Positions 22,721-34,619 of a stretch of DNA of 64,000 nt are shown here, in pieces. The notes beneath the pieces were generated by a model. It did not search any database, was not told the DNA's origin, and saw only the letters and a list, made by a program, of their open reading frames with translations. Origin of the DNA: Astragalus membranaceus. Taxonomy: Eukaryota; Streptophyta; Magnoliopsida; Fabales; Fabaceae. Position 1 is the stretch's first letter. The number at the start of each line of letters is the position of its first letter. The DNA lies in NCBI GenBank assembly GCA_039519185.1, contig CM076847.1:69825521-69889520 (forward strand). Direction: 5' to 3'. A program made the position numbers and the translations under genes.

Positions 22721-24760
22721 TCAACTACATAGAGCCTTGAAAACTTCAGTTCTCTTCCTCTTGCTGCCTGTGGGGACTCTCCAAGTTTTCTCCCTGACTT
22801 CTTCAACCAAGGCCCTGCAGAACTCCACAAATTTGTAGACTGCTGGCGGAGTGTTGAAAGGAGACATCTCACACTCGGCCTTTCCTAGCTTCTTAGGCAC
22901 ACCTGAGAGAGCTTGGCTGGCCAACTCTGCAAGCTCAGAGAATCTAACCTTCCAATGCTGAATTTCATCTTTCAGCTCTATGATGACTGCCTGTTCCTCA
23001 ATTCTGCCAAGGAGTTCAACAAAGCGGTGCTCTCAGTACCGACTTTCATCTTTCACCTGCCTGTATGCATCGCTGATGTGCCGAAGGTTTCTTTTCAATT
23101 CGTCAGAAATCTCTCGCTCGTATCCTAGAGCTTGCTTATACTCTTTGAGGATGCTTTCCACTGAATCTCTTTCTTGCACCACACTGCTCAATTTGCTCTC
23201 CCACTCAGCTTGTAGCAAGCGGGACTCTCTTTTTGACTTGGCGAGTTGACTCCTCTTAGTCCTCTCTTCCATTTTTGTCTTTTCAAACAGATCCCTCCAT
23301 TGACTGACTTCTTCAATTTCCCCTTTCCCTTTTGCTTTCTGTCTCTTGACTTCCTCTTTGGCCGCTTGCCAATACTTTTGAGCTTCTACCTTTTCCTTCT
23401 CTTCTTCTTTGAGTTTCTTGTCCAACTCCTCAATAATAGCAGATTTGGAAGCATTATCTTCTTTCAATCTCTGGTTGCTCTGAGTTAACTTCTCTATCTC
23501 AGCTTGCAGGGATTTCTTCTCCTCCTCTGCTTTCATCAGGGCTAACTTGACATCCCCTAGTTCTTCAACAACCGGAGTACTAGAGTTTATCATCTCTCTC
23601 TCATTTTGCAATACCTTCTGATATGGCAGCTGGACACTCTGAATCCTCTCCTCAAGCCACCGAGCAAAAGTGATTCCCTTAGTCTTCTGAGAGATCTCTG
23701 CTTTTCCATAGCGAGTCACCATACCCCAAGCTTGCAAAACTTTTCTCATCAAACTGGCATCTTTTTGCCCTCCCTCATAGATGTAAAACGAGGATACCAT
23801 CTCTTCAGTAGGCGCACTTCTCATAGGGTATCCTAATTGTCTCAGAGTCAAAGAGGGATTGTAGTTAATGCAACCCTTAGTGCCCATCAGTGGGACATTT
23901 TGAAAACCACCACAGCGGAGATGGGAGATACCAACGAATCAAGTGCTCATCTAGGCTCCCTAGAAACTGGATCCACTCCTGAATGTTCATGACTCGCACT
24001 TCACAGGTGATAGCATAATCAATCAACTTCTCTACTCGTACTGGATTAGTGTAGACATGAATCAGAAGCCAGGCATACAATAAGTGAGAGGAGCAAGAGA
24101 TTCTCCTTCTTTTCAGTTCGCAGTGATGAGTGAAAGTTGAATAAGTGTCAGCAAGAATAGCGGGGATTGGATTGATCGGATTCTTCTCATTCTGGGAAGC
24201 TAGGAAGATGCCAACGACAGTCACATCTATGAATCTCTCAATCTGTGGAAAGAGGACAACTCCAAAGATTGTCAGTGCCAAGATTTGCTTGAAGACCACC
24301 CAGTTTTTATTTTTGGCATGCACATCCATCAGACTCTCGAGATAACTCTGTGGGAAACCCATCACCTGGTTCTTCTTCTGCTTCTGGAGTCTCAGGTCTT
24401 CTACCTTCATTTGCAATAGGGCGGCAAATTTCTCGTCCGTGTAGTATTGCTCTTGATATCGGTAGGGAACGGCTTCTGTCCAAGGGAAACCGAAAATCTG
24501 ATGGTATTCTTCCAATGTGGGAGTCAATTGGAAGTTTCTGAAAAGAAAGCATATGATCCCGGAGTCATAAAATCTGCTTAGAGCCACGATTGCTTCGGTC
24601 TGCACCTCTAGTGTCAACAGCTTCCGGAGATTCCCGTAAGAACTGTCAAATGATCCTCTCGATAGGTCCCATCAGGTCAGCACATTTTTTCAGACTGGCA
24701 ACATCAACCTTACTTACAACCGGATATCTCGGGGGGTGCACTGTCTCACTTCTTGATTCC
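22721..24760 (-). pseudogene. Ogre ORF1, function unknown
   Basis: An extra ORF before gag is a defining Ogre feature. It starts near 24760 (MESRSETVHPPRYPVVSKVD). The globular part in 24617-23877 has TLEEYHQIFGFPWTEAVPYR, FKQILALTIFGVVLFPQIE and SSHLLYAWLLIHVYTNPVR, a plant-retroelement domain distantly like plant mobile domains (recalled, not searched). The part from 23887 to 23033 is a long Glu/Lys-rich coiled coil. The tail 22924-22721 ends near VREKTWRVPTGSKRKRTEVF. Frame changes near 24640, 23880 and 23035 mark it as broken. The protein's role in Ogre is not established. Confidence 0.8.
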
Positions 24761-25838
24761 ATACTGTGCCTATGGCAAGATTCTTTGTCACTTTGGGATT
24801 CTCGGCAAACAAACTTTGATGAAATGCAAGGATGCATGCATGAGCTATAAAAGCTTATGTTGGATGCAATGCGAGGATGCATGCAAAATGATGATGATGT
24901 TTTATGCATATGCAGATTAGGGCAAAACCTTTATTGGCATTAGTTCAAGTTTTTTTTCTTTTTTTTTTTTGAAAAATGCGGGCCGTACGTGGTTTCATAT
25001 GGACCAAGTAAGAGAAAGGCTACAACGGCAGCTCGTTCTCTCTTTTTTTGAAAAGAGTGGGCCATATGTCACTTCGTACGGACCGGCAGAAGAAAGGCTA
25101 CAACGGCAGCTCTTTCTCTACTTTTTATTTGAAAAACCTCCTACTCTTTTTTGAAAACATGTCTATATTACCATGAAACACACAATTTGGTATGCCCCTT
25201 GTGTCCTACGAAGGTGGGGACCTAAGTTCTAGGACAACTCAAATGTTCCTCCCATGCGGGTTCTAGTCACTTCCTCACCAGGTTACCAGAGCTAATTCTT
25301 TCTCACAATAGCACCCACAATGATGGAACGCCATCTGGTGTGAGGCCTCGTGAGAGAGCATACTCTAGCTGAAACTTTCGTGAGAGTCGGAAGGACAACG
25401 GTCCAATTGCCAGTCACTACTCGTTTCCACTCTCCTAAGTTTTGTCAAACCTTGGGTTTTAGGCCCCTCTCAAAGCATAGTAAGCATAACGGGTGAGTGT
25501 GTACAGCAAGGGCATACCGCCTAAAACTACCCACATATACCCCACCTGCAAAGGAAAACCCAGAACAGTCCAGACAGAAGCAAGCAATAACATGTCGTCT
25601 ACCCTAGGGTTCAATATCACAATACCAATAATCCAACCTAGGTTTCAACAACAGTCATATGCACTGCTTACCTCAAGAAAGGGAGCGGAGAAGAGGGGAC
25701 ATTGGAATTGCGGAATGCATGAACACGGCATTGTGAACAAATAGAAAAGGAGTAGAACAAAGCTTTCAACTCAATTAATTTTAAACCACACATCAAGTTA
25801 ACTAGGCTTGACCCTCGTCTTTTTTTAAAAAAAAATGA
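24761..25838 (-). other. Ogre 5' leader
   Basis: Non-coding leader between primer site and ORF1. It contains two copies of a roughly 77-bp repeat at about 24970-25130 (each with AGGCTACAACGGCAGCTC) and ATGCATGC-rich stretches at 24820-24910. Confidence 0.65.
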
Positions 25839-25855
25839 TCCCCAGTGGAGTCGCC
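25839..25855 (-). other. Ogre primer binding site
   Basis: The minus strand reads GGCGACTCCACTGGGGA, the primer site recalled for Ogre (tRNA-Arg type). The Ogre LTR end that should adjoin it is missing; element A leader sequence begins at 25856. Confidence 0.75.
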
Positions 25856-25907
25856 CTCGAAAAACTTAATCAATATCACTGCCTCCCCGGCAACGGCGCC
25901 AAAAACT
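25856..25907 (-). other. Orphan element A leader and primer site
   Basis: On the minus strand this reads TGGCGCCGTTGCCGGGGA followed by 30 bases also found at 30134-30160. It belongs on the internal side of an A 5' LTR, yet the A element lies on the other side. It is the stub of a second, tandem A copy whose body was lost at the junction with the Ogre primer site. Confidence 0.75.
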
Positions 25908-27283
25908 TGATAGCTCTGCAAGTGCACGGGTCGTATCGCGTAATAAAAGAGTATCGGTCCACAGGGAGAGCCTAAGTGAATACCAATTTAATTTTTCAAA
26001 GTTTGATTAACTGAAAAGAAAGTGTTTTTGGAAAGAAGGAATATTTTAGTAAAGTCTACTCACTCATGATCATTGTAGACAAAAGAGGAGAAAAGAAAAT
26101 AAAAGAAGAAGACATAAAGTTTAAATAGCGAGAAATAAAAGAAAGCGGTAAAGTGCAAAATTATAAATAGCGGAATTGTAAATGACAAGAAAGTAAATTG
26201 CTTGAAAAGTAAATTGCCAGTAATTTACTTGACTTGCCAGTAGTTTACTTGACTTGGAAATTTAAAGGGCAAAAAAAGTAAATAACAAGAAAGATAAAGG
26301 TGCAAGAAAGTAAATAACTTGGGAAATAAAGGTGCAAGAAATTAAATAGCAAGGAAAGTAAATGACTTGGAAAATAAAGGTGCAAGAAATTAAATAGCAA
26401 GGAAAGTAAATGAATTGGAAAATAAATAGCAAGAATTTAAAGGGCAAGAAAGTAAATGACTTGGAAAGAAGAAGGGCAAGAAAATAAATAGCAAGAATTT
26501 AAAGGGCAAGAAAGTAAATAAGCAAGAATCATAAAAAGCATGAAGAGTAAATTGAAGTCATGAATAATTAGAGAGCCTTTGTCATTGATTTTCTAACAAA
26601 ATTCAAGCTTAGGTACAAGTGAGGATCAAGCCTCTATTTATAGGAAAATATGAGGGGCAAAATGGTCCAAAAGAGGAAAAAGTGGCAAATCAAGTTGGCC
26701 AAGGTAGTCATTGAAGAGCCATCCTCAAGTGGACAATGCACATGAGCAAGTGGTCAAAGCACATGGTCATCAAAAAGTGGGCAAAAATATCCAACAACAA
26801 GTGGGCAAGGTAATTTCGACTGATGCAGCAGAAATCTGGATAGCAGAAGCAGGAACAGTCGAACTCTGGATAGCAGAAGCAGGCACAGTCGAAATCTGGA
26901 TAGCAGAAGCAGGCACAGTCAAAATCTGGATAGCAGAAGCAGTCGAAATCTGGAAGACAGATGCAGTCGAATTTTGACAGATGCAGTCGAAATCTGGAAG
27001 ACAGATGCTGTCGAATTCTGGCCTGCTGAGACAGATGCTGTCGAATTCTGGGAGATCTAGTCGAATTCTGGGAGATCCAGTCGAATTCTGGGAGATGCAG
27101 TCGAATTCTGGGAGATCCAGTCGAATTCTGACCTGCTGAGACTTAAGCAGCCCAAATTGCTTCAAAATAAAACCTGAAGATAAAAAGTAAACATTTGCAG
27201 TAAAATAGAACAAAAATATAATTAAAATACTAAAAAGACTAAATAAAATAACTATTAAAAAGACTCTAAAAATAGACTTATCA
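25908..27283 (-). repeat. Element A (minus) 3' LTR
   Basis: In plus orientation it runs TGATAGCTCTGC to AGACTTATCA. It contains degenerate GCAAGAAAGTAAATGACTTG-type repeats at 26200-26530, a TATA box (minus CCTATAAATAGAGGC, about 26630-26645), four 30-bp repeats at 26830-26955 and GAATTC-containing 20-bp repeats at 27010-27130. Confidence 0.85.
26828..26955. repeat. 30-bp minisatellite in element A (minus) 3' LTR
   Basis: Four copies of a unit with ATCTGGATAGCAGAAGCAG and a CACAGTCGA spacer. The partner LTR (31129-31215) has three. Confidence 0.85.
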
Positions 27284-27300
27284 AACTCCCCTATGCTTGA
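27284..27300 (-). other. Element A (minus) polypurine tract
   Basis: The minus strand reads TCAAGCATAGGGGAGTT directly before the 3' LTR. Confidence 0.75.
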
Positions 27301-28087
27301 ACCTTTGCTTGTCCTCAAGCAAAAACAGTGTAAATCTTTAGGCCCATTCTGAAGGAAATTATTTTCATATCGAAACCTTAAGTGAACTGTGGGGCAATTC
27401 TAACACTTTGGTTTGAAAGCTACTATTTTTGGGCTTCTTGTGGAATTGAGAGACAACTTTAAAGTATCAGTACTCTAGAGGGGATATCAATGTAATCATA
27501 GAACCGGTTCCCCAGCATTCTTAAGCTTGGGTCCTCCATTTACTAAGACCGGGTCTCAAAGGAGGGTCTTTATACGTTTGGTATTCAAGCATTTTTCTCT
27601 TTTTTTTTTCTTTTTGATTTTATATGCTAACCATTTATTTTGACATTTTAAAATGCACTAACTTCTGCATTTTTGAATTGGTTTTGCATATATACATATA
27701 AATTTTTTTTTTTTTTTGAATATCCCAACTCAGACGTTTTTCTCCAGTAACCGCGCATCTAGTAAATGTCACCAAGAGAACCAGGTTACTAGTTTCTTTT
27801 CAGTCCCTCTATTTGTATTAATAACTGAAAATAGTCTCAATAGTGTGTGTGTGAAAAAGCCTTAGAAGTAGAAATCGAACCATGATACAATTTTGTTGTT
27901 CCCAACCAGTCCACCTAGATGATTGCTAATGAAAAATTGAAAATTTATTTTTGTCCAGAAAAGGCTTATCTAAAACATGCTTAAGGTTCACAAAGTTTTG
28001 CGATGGAGGGAGCAGATACAACTCAAAGTAAAAAAGATAAAAACTTGGCAAAGCAATAAAGACATTCTTAATAAAAGTAATAAAATA

Positions 28088-28125
28088 CCCCCCCCCCCCC
28101 ATGCTTGGACTAGGCATTGTCCTCA
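28088..28125 (-). other. Internal polypurine-like module, element A (minus)
   Basis: On the minus strand TTGAGGACAATGCCTAG, then CAAGCATGGGG and a long G run (13 G at 28088-28100). It resembles the terminal module at 27284-27316. Confidence 0.55.
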
Positions 28126-28237
28126 ATGATTTTTCAAATAAAACAAAAGGGGTTAGGAGAGCTCACCTGGCTGTCTGGTTCAGGAAACTCGGCCCTGGGG
28201 TATTTTATTTTTCAATAAATCGAAAAATACATTAAGC

Positions 28238-28255
28238 CGTGGGTTGCCTCCCACG
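28238..28255 (-). other. Conserved AGGCAA-loop hairpin, element A (minus)
   Basis: CGTGGG, loop AGGCAA (minus strand), CCCACG. Same position downstream of gag as in the plus copies. Confidence 0.6.
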
Positions 28256-28293
28256 CAGCGCTCGTTTATGGTCATTAGCTTGACCTTTTCCCT

Positions 28294-30073
28294 TTATACA
28301 GTTATTCCTGGGTCCCATCGCTTGAAGCATAGAGACCAAGTGACATATGAAGAATGAAAGCATACTCCTGGATCGCATGGCTTGTAAAATGGAAGTTGTG
28401 TAAGCAATAAGATCTTTTTTACAATTCCCCCCAGATCAAATGTTATTTTTTTCACAAAGGAAGCTGAAAAGTAAGATAAAGGAGATGGTTTGTATGGTGG
28501 TGGGGGGATGTATGGTTCTTCTCTTTCTTTTTCTGGTTCCTTCTCTTTTTCTTTTTCTGGTTCCTTCTCTTTTTCTTTCTCTTCTTGCTCACACGGTAAA
28601 TTATGTTTGTCACTCACAATTTTTTCTTGGTTTGCTCTTGGTTCCTCTAATTGTTTTTCGCTTCTAAGGGTGACAGCATATATTTGGCCATTTAGATTTT
28701 GTTCAGGCTGTTCAGGAAATACCCCCGAAGATTTAGAGGATGAAGCCACCTGTGTTGCCACTTGAGTTATTTGATTTTCAAGCATCTTACTGTGAGTGGC
28801 AATAGAGTCGATTTTTGATTCTAATTTGATAAGTGTGTCATTCAAATAACAAGTATGATTTTTGAATTCTTCATTTTGTTTTGTTTGAGATGACACAAAT
28901 TTTTCCATCAAAAATTCTAAGTTCGACTTTTGCGGGCTGTTTTGTGGGTTGTTAAAAACGCTTTGATTTTGAAAGACAGGAGGTGGTCTAGGTGCTGGAT
29001 TGGGTGGAGGATTTTTATAAGAAAAATTTGGATGATTTCTCCACCCAGAATTATAAGTATTTGAAAACGGATCTTCTTTTTGAGCATAGTTTATATGCTC
29101 ATTTCCAGTACTAGATGCCTCAAGCTGGCATTTAGCTCCAATATGGCCAACAACCCCACATAATTCACATGGTGGAGTAGTAGGAGAAAAAGTTTGTGAA
29201 ACGGCACTTACATTTAATTTTTCAAATTTTTGAAAAAGTGCGTCCACTTTTGAGGCAAGATGATCAACAGCGGATATTTCATACTTACCTGGCTCTTTTG
29301 ACGATGCTGGTTTATCTGCTATGGCTCGCTCACTTTCCCATTGACAATGGTTTTGAGCCATATCTTCAATGAGTGCATAAGCTTCAGTAAAATTTTTGTT
29401 CATCAAAGCTCCACCTGCAGCTGCATCAACAGTCATTCTAGTTGCATATTGTAATCCATTATAAAATGTATGAACAACGAGCCATTTCTCTAGTCCATGA
29501 TGGGGGCATAGCCTTAACATTTCTTTGAAACGTTCCCAAGCATCATAAAGAGATTCCCCGTCGTTTTAAGAAAATCGAGTAATTTGATTTCTCATCTGAG
29601 CTGTTTTACTCGGGGGAAAGAACTTAGCAAGAAAAATTTGTTTTAACTGGTCCCAGCTGGTAATGGATTCCGAAGGCAAAGAATGTAGCCATGCTCTTGC
29701 TCTATCCCTTAATAATAAAAGGGAAGAGCTTTAGTCTTATGGCATCTTGAGGTACCCCGTTTAATTTGAGAGTCCCACAGTATTCCAGAAAATTTGAAAT
29801 ATGAAGATTTGGGTCCTCCGTGGGAGAACCAGAAAATTGGTTTTGTTGAACCATTGAAAGCAGAGATGATTTGAGTTCAAAATTATTTGCTTCCACATTT
29901 GGATGTACAATGGCAGCCGATGGTTCTGCTGAAGGTGTTGCGTACTCTTTGAGAGCACGATTTTCATTAGCCGCCATTTGGTTATCGGGAATTTCTCTCC
30001 TCCTTCTGTGTAAGAACCTTTCGATTTCGGGAATTTGTTGAACAGTTTCACTGAAACTTCTGGTTCTTCGCAT
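28294..30073 (-). pseudogene. Element A (minus) gag, broken
   Basis: Same protein as the intact 584-residue Gag at 51542-53296. The start MRRTRSFSETVQQIPEIERF is at 30073. A small insertion in a TTA/TAA run near 29710 shifts the frame after the KLFPF motif. Capsid sequence continues in another frame, with a nonsense codon in RFS(stop)NDGESL near 29570, where the intact copies have Gln. From 29520 the frame is open to the C-terminus, including the CCHC knuckle (CELCGVVGHIGAKC). So it has one frameshift and one stop. It ends after YIPPPPYKP, where Athila Gag would run on into protease. Confidence 0.85.
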
Positions 30074-30160
30074 TCGAGGGACAAGAGAAGAAAAAGTAAA
30101 AATAAAGAAAATAAAATTTCAATCTAACCGGTTTCGAAAAACTTAATCAATATCACTGCC

Positions 30161-30178
30161 TCCCCGGCAACGGCGCCA
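30161..30178 (-). other. Element A (minus) primer binding site
   Basis: The minus strand reads TGGCGCCGTTGCCGGGGA, tRNA-Asp type, beside the 5' LTR end. Confidence 0.85.
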
Positions 30179-30184
30179 AAAACT

Positions 30185-31550
30185 TGATAGCCCCGCAAGT
30201 GCACGGGTCGTATCGCGTAATAAAAGAGTATCGGTCCACAGGGAGAGCCTAAGTGAATACCAATTTAATTTTTCAAAGTTTGATTAACTGAAAAGAAAGT
30301 GTTTTTGGAAAGAAGGAATATTTTAGTAAAGTCTACTCACTCATGATCATTGTAGACAAAAGAGGAGAAACGAAAATAAAAGAAGAAGACATAAAGTTTA
30401 AATAGCGAGAAATAAAAGAAAGCGGTAAAGTGCAAAATTATAAATAGCGGAATTGTAAATGACAAGAAAGTAAATTGCTTGAAAAGTAAATTGCCAGTAA
30501 TTTACTTGACTTGCCAGTAATTTACTTGACTTGCCAGTAGTTTACTTGACTTGGAAATTTAAAGGGCAAAAAAAGTAAATAACAAGAAAGATAAAGGTGC
30601 AAGAAAGTAAATAACTTGGGAAATAAAGGTGCAAGAAATTAAATAGCAAGGAAAGTAAATGACTTGGAAAATAAAGGTGCAAGAAATTAAATAGCAAGGA
30701 AAGTAAATGACTTGGAAAATAAATAGCAAGAATTTAAAGGGCAAGAAAGTAAATGACTTGGAAAGAAGAAGGGCAAGAAAATAAATAGCAAGAATTTAAA
30801 GGGCAAGAAAGTAAATAAGCAAGAATCATAAAAAGCATGAAGAGTAAATTGAAGTCATGAATAATTAGAGAGCCTTTGTCATTGATTTTCTAACAAAATT
30901 CAAGCTTAGGTACAAGTGAGGATCAAGCCTCTATTTATAGGAAAATATGAGGGGCAAAATGGTCCAAAAGAGGAAAAAGTGGCAAATCAAGTTGGCCAAG
31001 GTAGTCATCAAAGAGCCATCCTCAAGTGGACAATGCACATGAGCAAGTGGTCAAAGCACATGGTCATCAAAAAGTGGGCAAAAATATCCAACAACAAGTG
31101 GGCAAGGTAATTTCGACTGATGCAGCAGAAATCTGGATAGCAGAAGCAGGCACAGTCGAAATCTGGATAGCAGAAGCAGGCACAGTCGAAATCTGGATAG
31201 CAGAAGCAGTCGAAATCTGGAAGACAGATGCAGTCGAATTCTGACAGATGCAGTCGAAATCTGGAAGACAGATGCTGTCGAATTCTGGCCTGCTGAGACA
31301 GATGCTATCGAATTCTGGGAGATCTAGTCGAATTCTGGGAGATCCAGTCGAATTCTGGGAGATGCAGTCGAATTCTGGGAGATCCAGTCGAATTCTGACC
31401 TGCTGAGACTTAAGCAGCCCAAATTGCTTCAAAATAAAACCTGAAGATAAAAAGTAAACATTTGCAGTAAAATAGAACAAAAATATAATTAAAATACTAA
31501 AAAGACTAAATAAAATAACTATTAAAAAGACTCTAAAAATAGACTTATCA
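30185..31550 (-). repeat. Element A (minus) 5' LTR
   Basis: Matches 25908-27283 closely but has three, not four, 30-bp repeats and an extra TTTACTTGACTTGCCAGTAA unit at 30490-30540. TATA box (minus) near 30927-30940. Confidence 0.85.
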
Positions 31551-33999
31551 ATCGGCAACGGCGCGATTGGTGTTTAGTGACGATTGATTTATTTTTGTTT
31601 TCAAAGTAAAAGTTTCTTTTTGTTTTGAAATGATTTTAGGAAATGGGTTTTAGAAAAGGAGTAGAACATTTCAAGTCAATTCTAAATCCATAACCAAATG
31701 CAAATGAATGAATAATACTCAAGCAAACATGAACATATCATTCATTAACCAAGATTAAACATGCCCATACAATCAAAGGATTCAATTATTAAAGATGCAA
31801 AACAAAATTCTCAAAGTAATTGTGTGTGTGCAAGAAGAATTGTATTTACCCTAATGGCTCTATGCTACAACATGCATGTAGACTTACGTCTCCATTAGGA
31901 GGTCATACAAGTGGAGAGGAGGGCACACAATCAAGTCAAGACATTTACATGGCATCAAGAACAAGTGAATACAATTGATTGTAAACATAGAGTATTCTAA
32001 GTTAAATGATTGAATATGTAAGCAAGGATGCATGATTAGGTAAGCATGTAAGTGCATGAGTGTACAAGGAACGGATGCATAGCACTTTATTTATGAATGG
32101 ATGGCATACAAGGATGCATAAGAGGATGCAAGAGATATAAGCATATGAGGATGCATGAGAGTGTCACATAAACTAAGTATGAATGAAGATGCATGAATGT
32201 GAAAATGTTTTGGGTATTTTTGCAAGTTGATAAGTTGTAAAACTTTAAGTAAGAAGTTAGTGAAAAGTAAAGTAAAAATGCATGAAGTAAATGGTAATTA
32301 TTTAATGAGGTGGTAAAGTAAAAATGCATGAGGTAAATGGGAAGTGGTAAAATCTTTTTATGTTTTAGTAAAAAAATTAATGAAGTGGTAAAAACCAAAG
32401 TAGTAAAATATTTTTATGTTTTGGTAAAAAGTTAATGAAGTGGTAAAGTAAAATGGTAAAAAGTAAATAAACACTAAAACCAAGTTGAATCACATAGAGC
32501 AATCCTCTCACTTTGAGAAAAGTGCACTAGGCACTAGTGAGAATCAACTTGCCTATCATCAACAATTTACAATAAGCAAACTAAGACACAAGAATAAGTG
32601 GACACACAAACTAAATTGAGTCATTTCTAGCAATCTTCACCACTTAAGTCAAGGTGCACTAGGCACTAGTGGGAATCATATTGCTAGATCATCAACCAAC
32701 AACAAAAAATAACATCTAACACTAAAATAAAATACTAACAACAAGATAAAACATCATCAAGCAAAGAACAACAACAAAATCAATTTGAAAATGTTTTTCA
32801 ACATAAGCATGCGAACCCAAAGGGAACATAGATCCACACTTTTATTTAAAAAAAACACAAAAGTTAACATAAGCAACATAGACCCATTTTTGCAAAGGAT
32901 TCACATGATTAAGCAAAGGATGGCATAAAACTCACATGAACCCTAAGTTTTCTACAAGCATGCGAAATGAACAATGCCATAAAACAACTCTTATTTCATG
33001 AACAACTCCTTCAAGGCCAATGACCCATCTCAAACACCCAAGGCTCCCTAAGTCCTTGTCAAAATGTTTGAAATGGATCCTCAAAGCAACAACAACAAGC
33101 AATCAAGAAGGAGTTGGGAGTAGAAGAGAGATTATGCAAGAAGAACTAAATATGAGATGCAAAGTTTCAAAGCTTACCTCAAAATCACAAAGAAATGAAG
33201 AAGGAGATGATATGAACACAAAGATTCTTAGCTCTTAGCAATTTGATGATGCAACCTTGAAGAGAATGGAAGGAATGATGATGATCTAGCAAGAAATGGA
33301 AGATTTGATGATGAAAGATGAAAAGAATGAAGTTAGGGAGTGAGACAGATTTCGTGGAAAAGAGGAAGAGGGAGAAGTTTTTTGTGTGCTAGGGTAAAAA
33401 ATGAGAGTGTAGGAGAATGAGAGGCCAAAGGATCCTTAGGTGTGGGAATGAGGGAGTATTTATAGAGTTATTTTAGGTTTAGGGGAAATTGGGTCATTGG
33501 CCTTACTAAGTGCTCTAGGATTGAGTTTTAAAATTAAATGGAGGGTTAGGATTAAAGGTCACTTGGATTGAGGGTATTGAGAAAACACAAAAGGTGAGAG
33601 TGAGAGAGTGGGGGCGAAAATGAGGGGAGGGAGTGAGAGTTTTTTGTAAAAAAAAAAACTTGTCTTATTTTAGGAATAATGTGAGGCAAAAATAGGGTTA
33701 GGGGTATGATTGGGATGGAATGTTACCAAAGAGGAAAATTTGTGTTTCCTTATGAAGAGGTTAGTGTAAGTGAGTGAGGTAATTTACCAAAGAGGGCATG
33801 AATCTTCATGAGAGTGAGTGAGAATTGGTGATATGCACCAAAGGAGAAGGTTTAAGGATGGTACAAGGCATATTCCTTCAAGATAAGAAATAATAGTACA
33901 ATAGAAGAGTGTGGAAGAATTTTGTGAGAGGGAGAGAGAGAGAGAGGGGATTTCGAAATTATGGGGGGGGGGAGAGAGAGAGAGAATTTCGAAATTGTG

Positions 34000-34054
<55 letters not shown>

Positions 34055-34619
34055 CTTGTTTTTGGTCTTTTGTCTTATTGAGGACACTTCCTTTTTTTGA
34101 GTTTTTGAATTTGAAATTTTTGGGCATGGGAAATAATGGGAATGCAACTATTGAAAATGTGTTACATGTTTTTGGGCACCATGAAATATTCCCTCTAGTC
34201 ACCCATGACAATAAAAATTGTCACTTAAGAATTGAGGAATATTTAATGGTCCTTTTTTATTTTTCTATACACTAAAAATGGAAAGAAAAAAAAACATTTT
34301 TAATTATTTTTGACTAGGGCTTTCTTTCTAAAAAATTGTACAAAAATTATCCTGGATAGAATAAAAATGTACTTTTTGTGGATCTGCATTTTTGGCGAGA
34401 AAATCATCTTTTTGCGAAAAACGGCCAAAATGTCCTTTTTGACCCTAAAACCCTAATTTGCCTAAAAAGTGCATTCCAACCCTAAAAATGATTTTAAAGA
34501 CCTTGGAATGACTTCTAGGACCCAAAATGCAATGCATGATGCTCTTCATTCTTCAATTTATTTATTTTTTGTGGAAAATTAGGGTTTTGACCTAAGCCGG
34601 ACAAAATTTGGGTATGACA
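31551..34619 (-). repeat. Ogre 5' LTR, remaining part
   Basis: Corresponds to 6270-9323 of the 3' LTR and ends TGTCATACCC (minus) at 34619, followed by the CCCTT duplication. The first roughly 1.3 kb next to the primer site, including the 86-bp minisatellite, is missing. A (GA)n tract at 34001-34051 is longer than in the other LTR (8733-8757). Confidence 0.9.
34001..34051. repeat. (GA)n microsatellite in Ogre 5' LTR
   Basis: About 25 GA units. The matching place in the 3' LTR has about 12. Confidence 0.9.

Larger units (their letters stand above)
25908..31550 (-). mobile_element. Element A, minus copy: gag-only Athila-type retrotransposon
   Basis: LTRs lie at 25908-27283 (3') and 30185-31550 (5'). 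The body contains only a gag-type gene. The primer site is tRNA-Asp type and the polypurine tract is at 27284-27300. It lies within the Ogre 5' LTR. It is the same family as the two plus-strand copies at 50157-61329 but more decayed. No target duplication can be scored, because the left flank is a recombined A primer site and not Ogre LTR. Confidence 0.85.
4951..34619 (-). mobile_element. Ogre-type Ty3/gypsy retrotransposon, minus strand, with nested insertions
   Basis: Read on the minus strand: 5' LTR (34619 downward, interrupted and partly deleted), tRNA-Arg-type primer site (25855-25839), leader, ORF1 (24760-22721), gag (22344-20235), intron (20234-20006), RT (20005-19422 and 14149-13150), RNase H and integrase (to 11288), 3' UTR with minisatellite, polypurine tract (9340-9324) and 3' LTR (9323-4951). 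An ORF before gag, an intron before RT and a multi-kilobase LTR are diagnostic of Ogre in the Tat lineage. Both ends are bounded by the same CCCTT. Every ORF has frameshifts or stops, and I find no protease active-site motif, so it is not autonomous now. Confidence 0.9.

Noticed and set aside
26711..27318. Repeat-peptide ORFs in the A minus LTR (IWIAEAGTVE)
   Set aside because: Minisatellite translation; not a gene.
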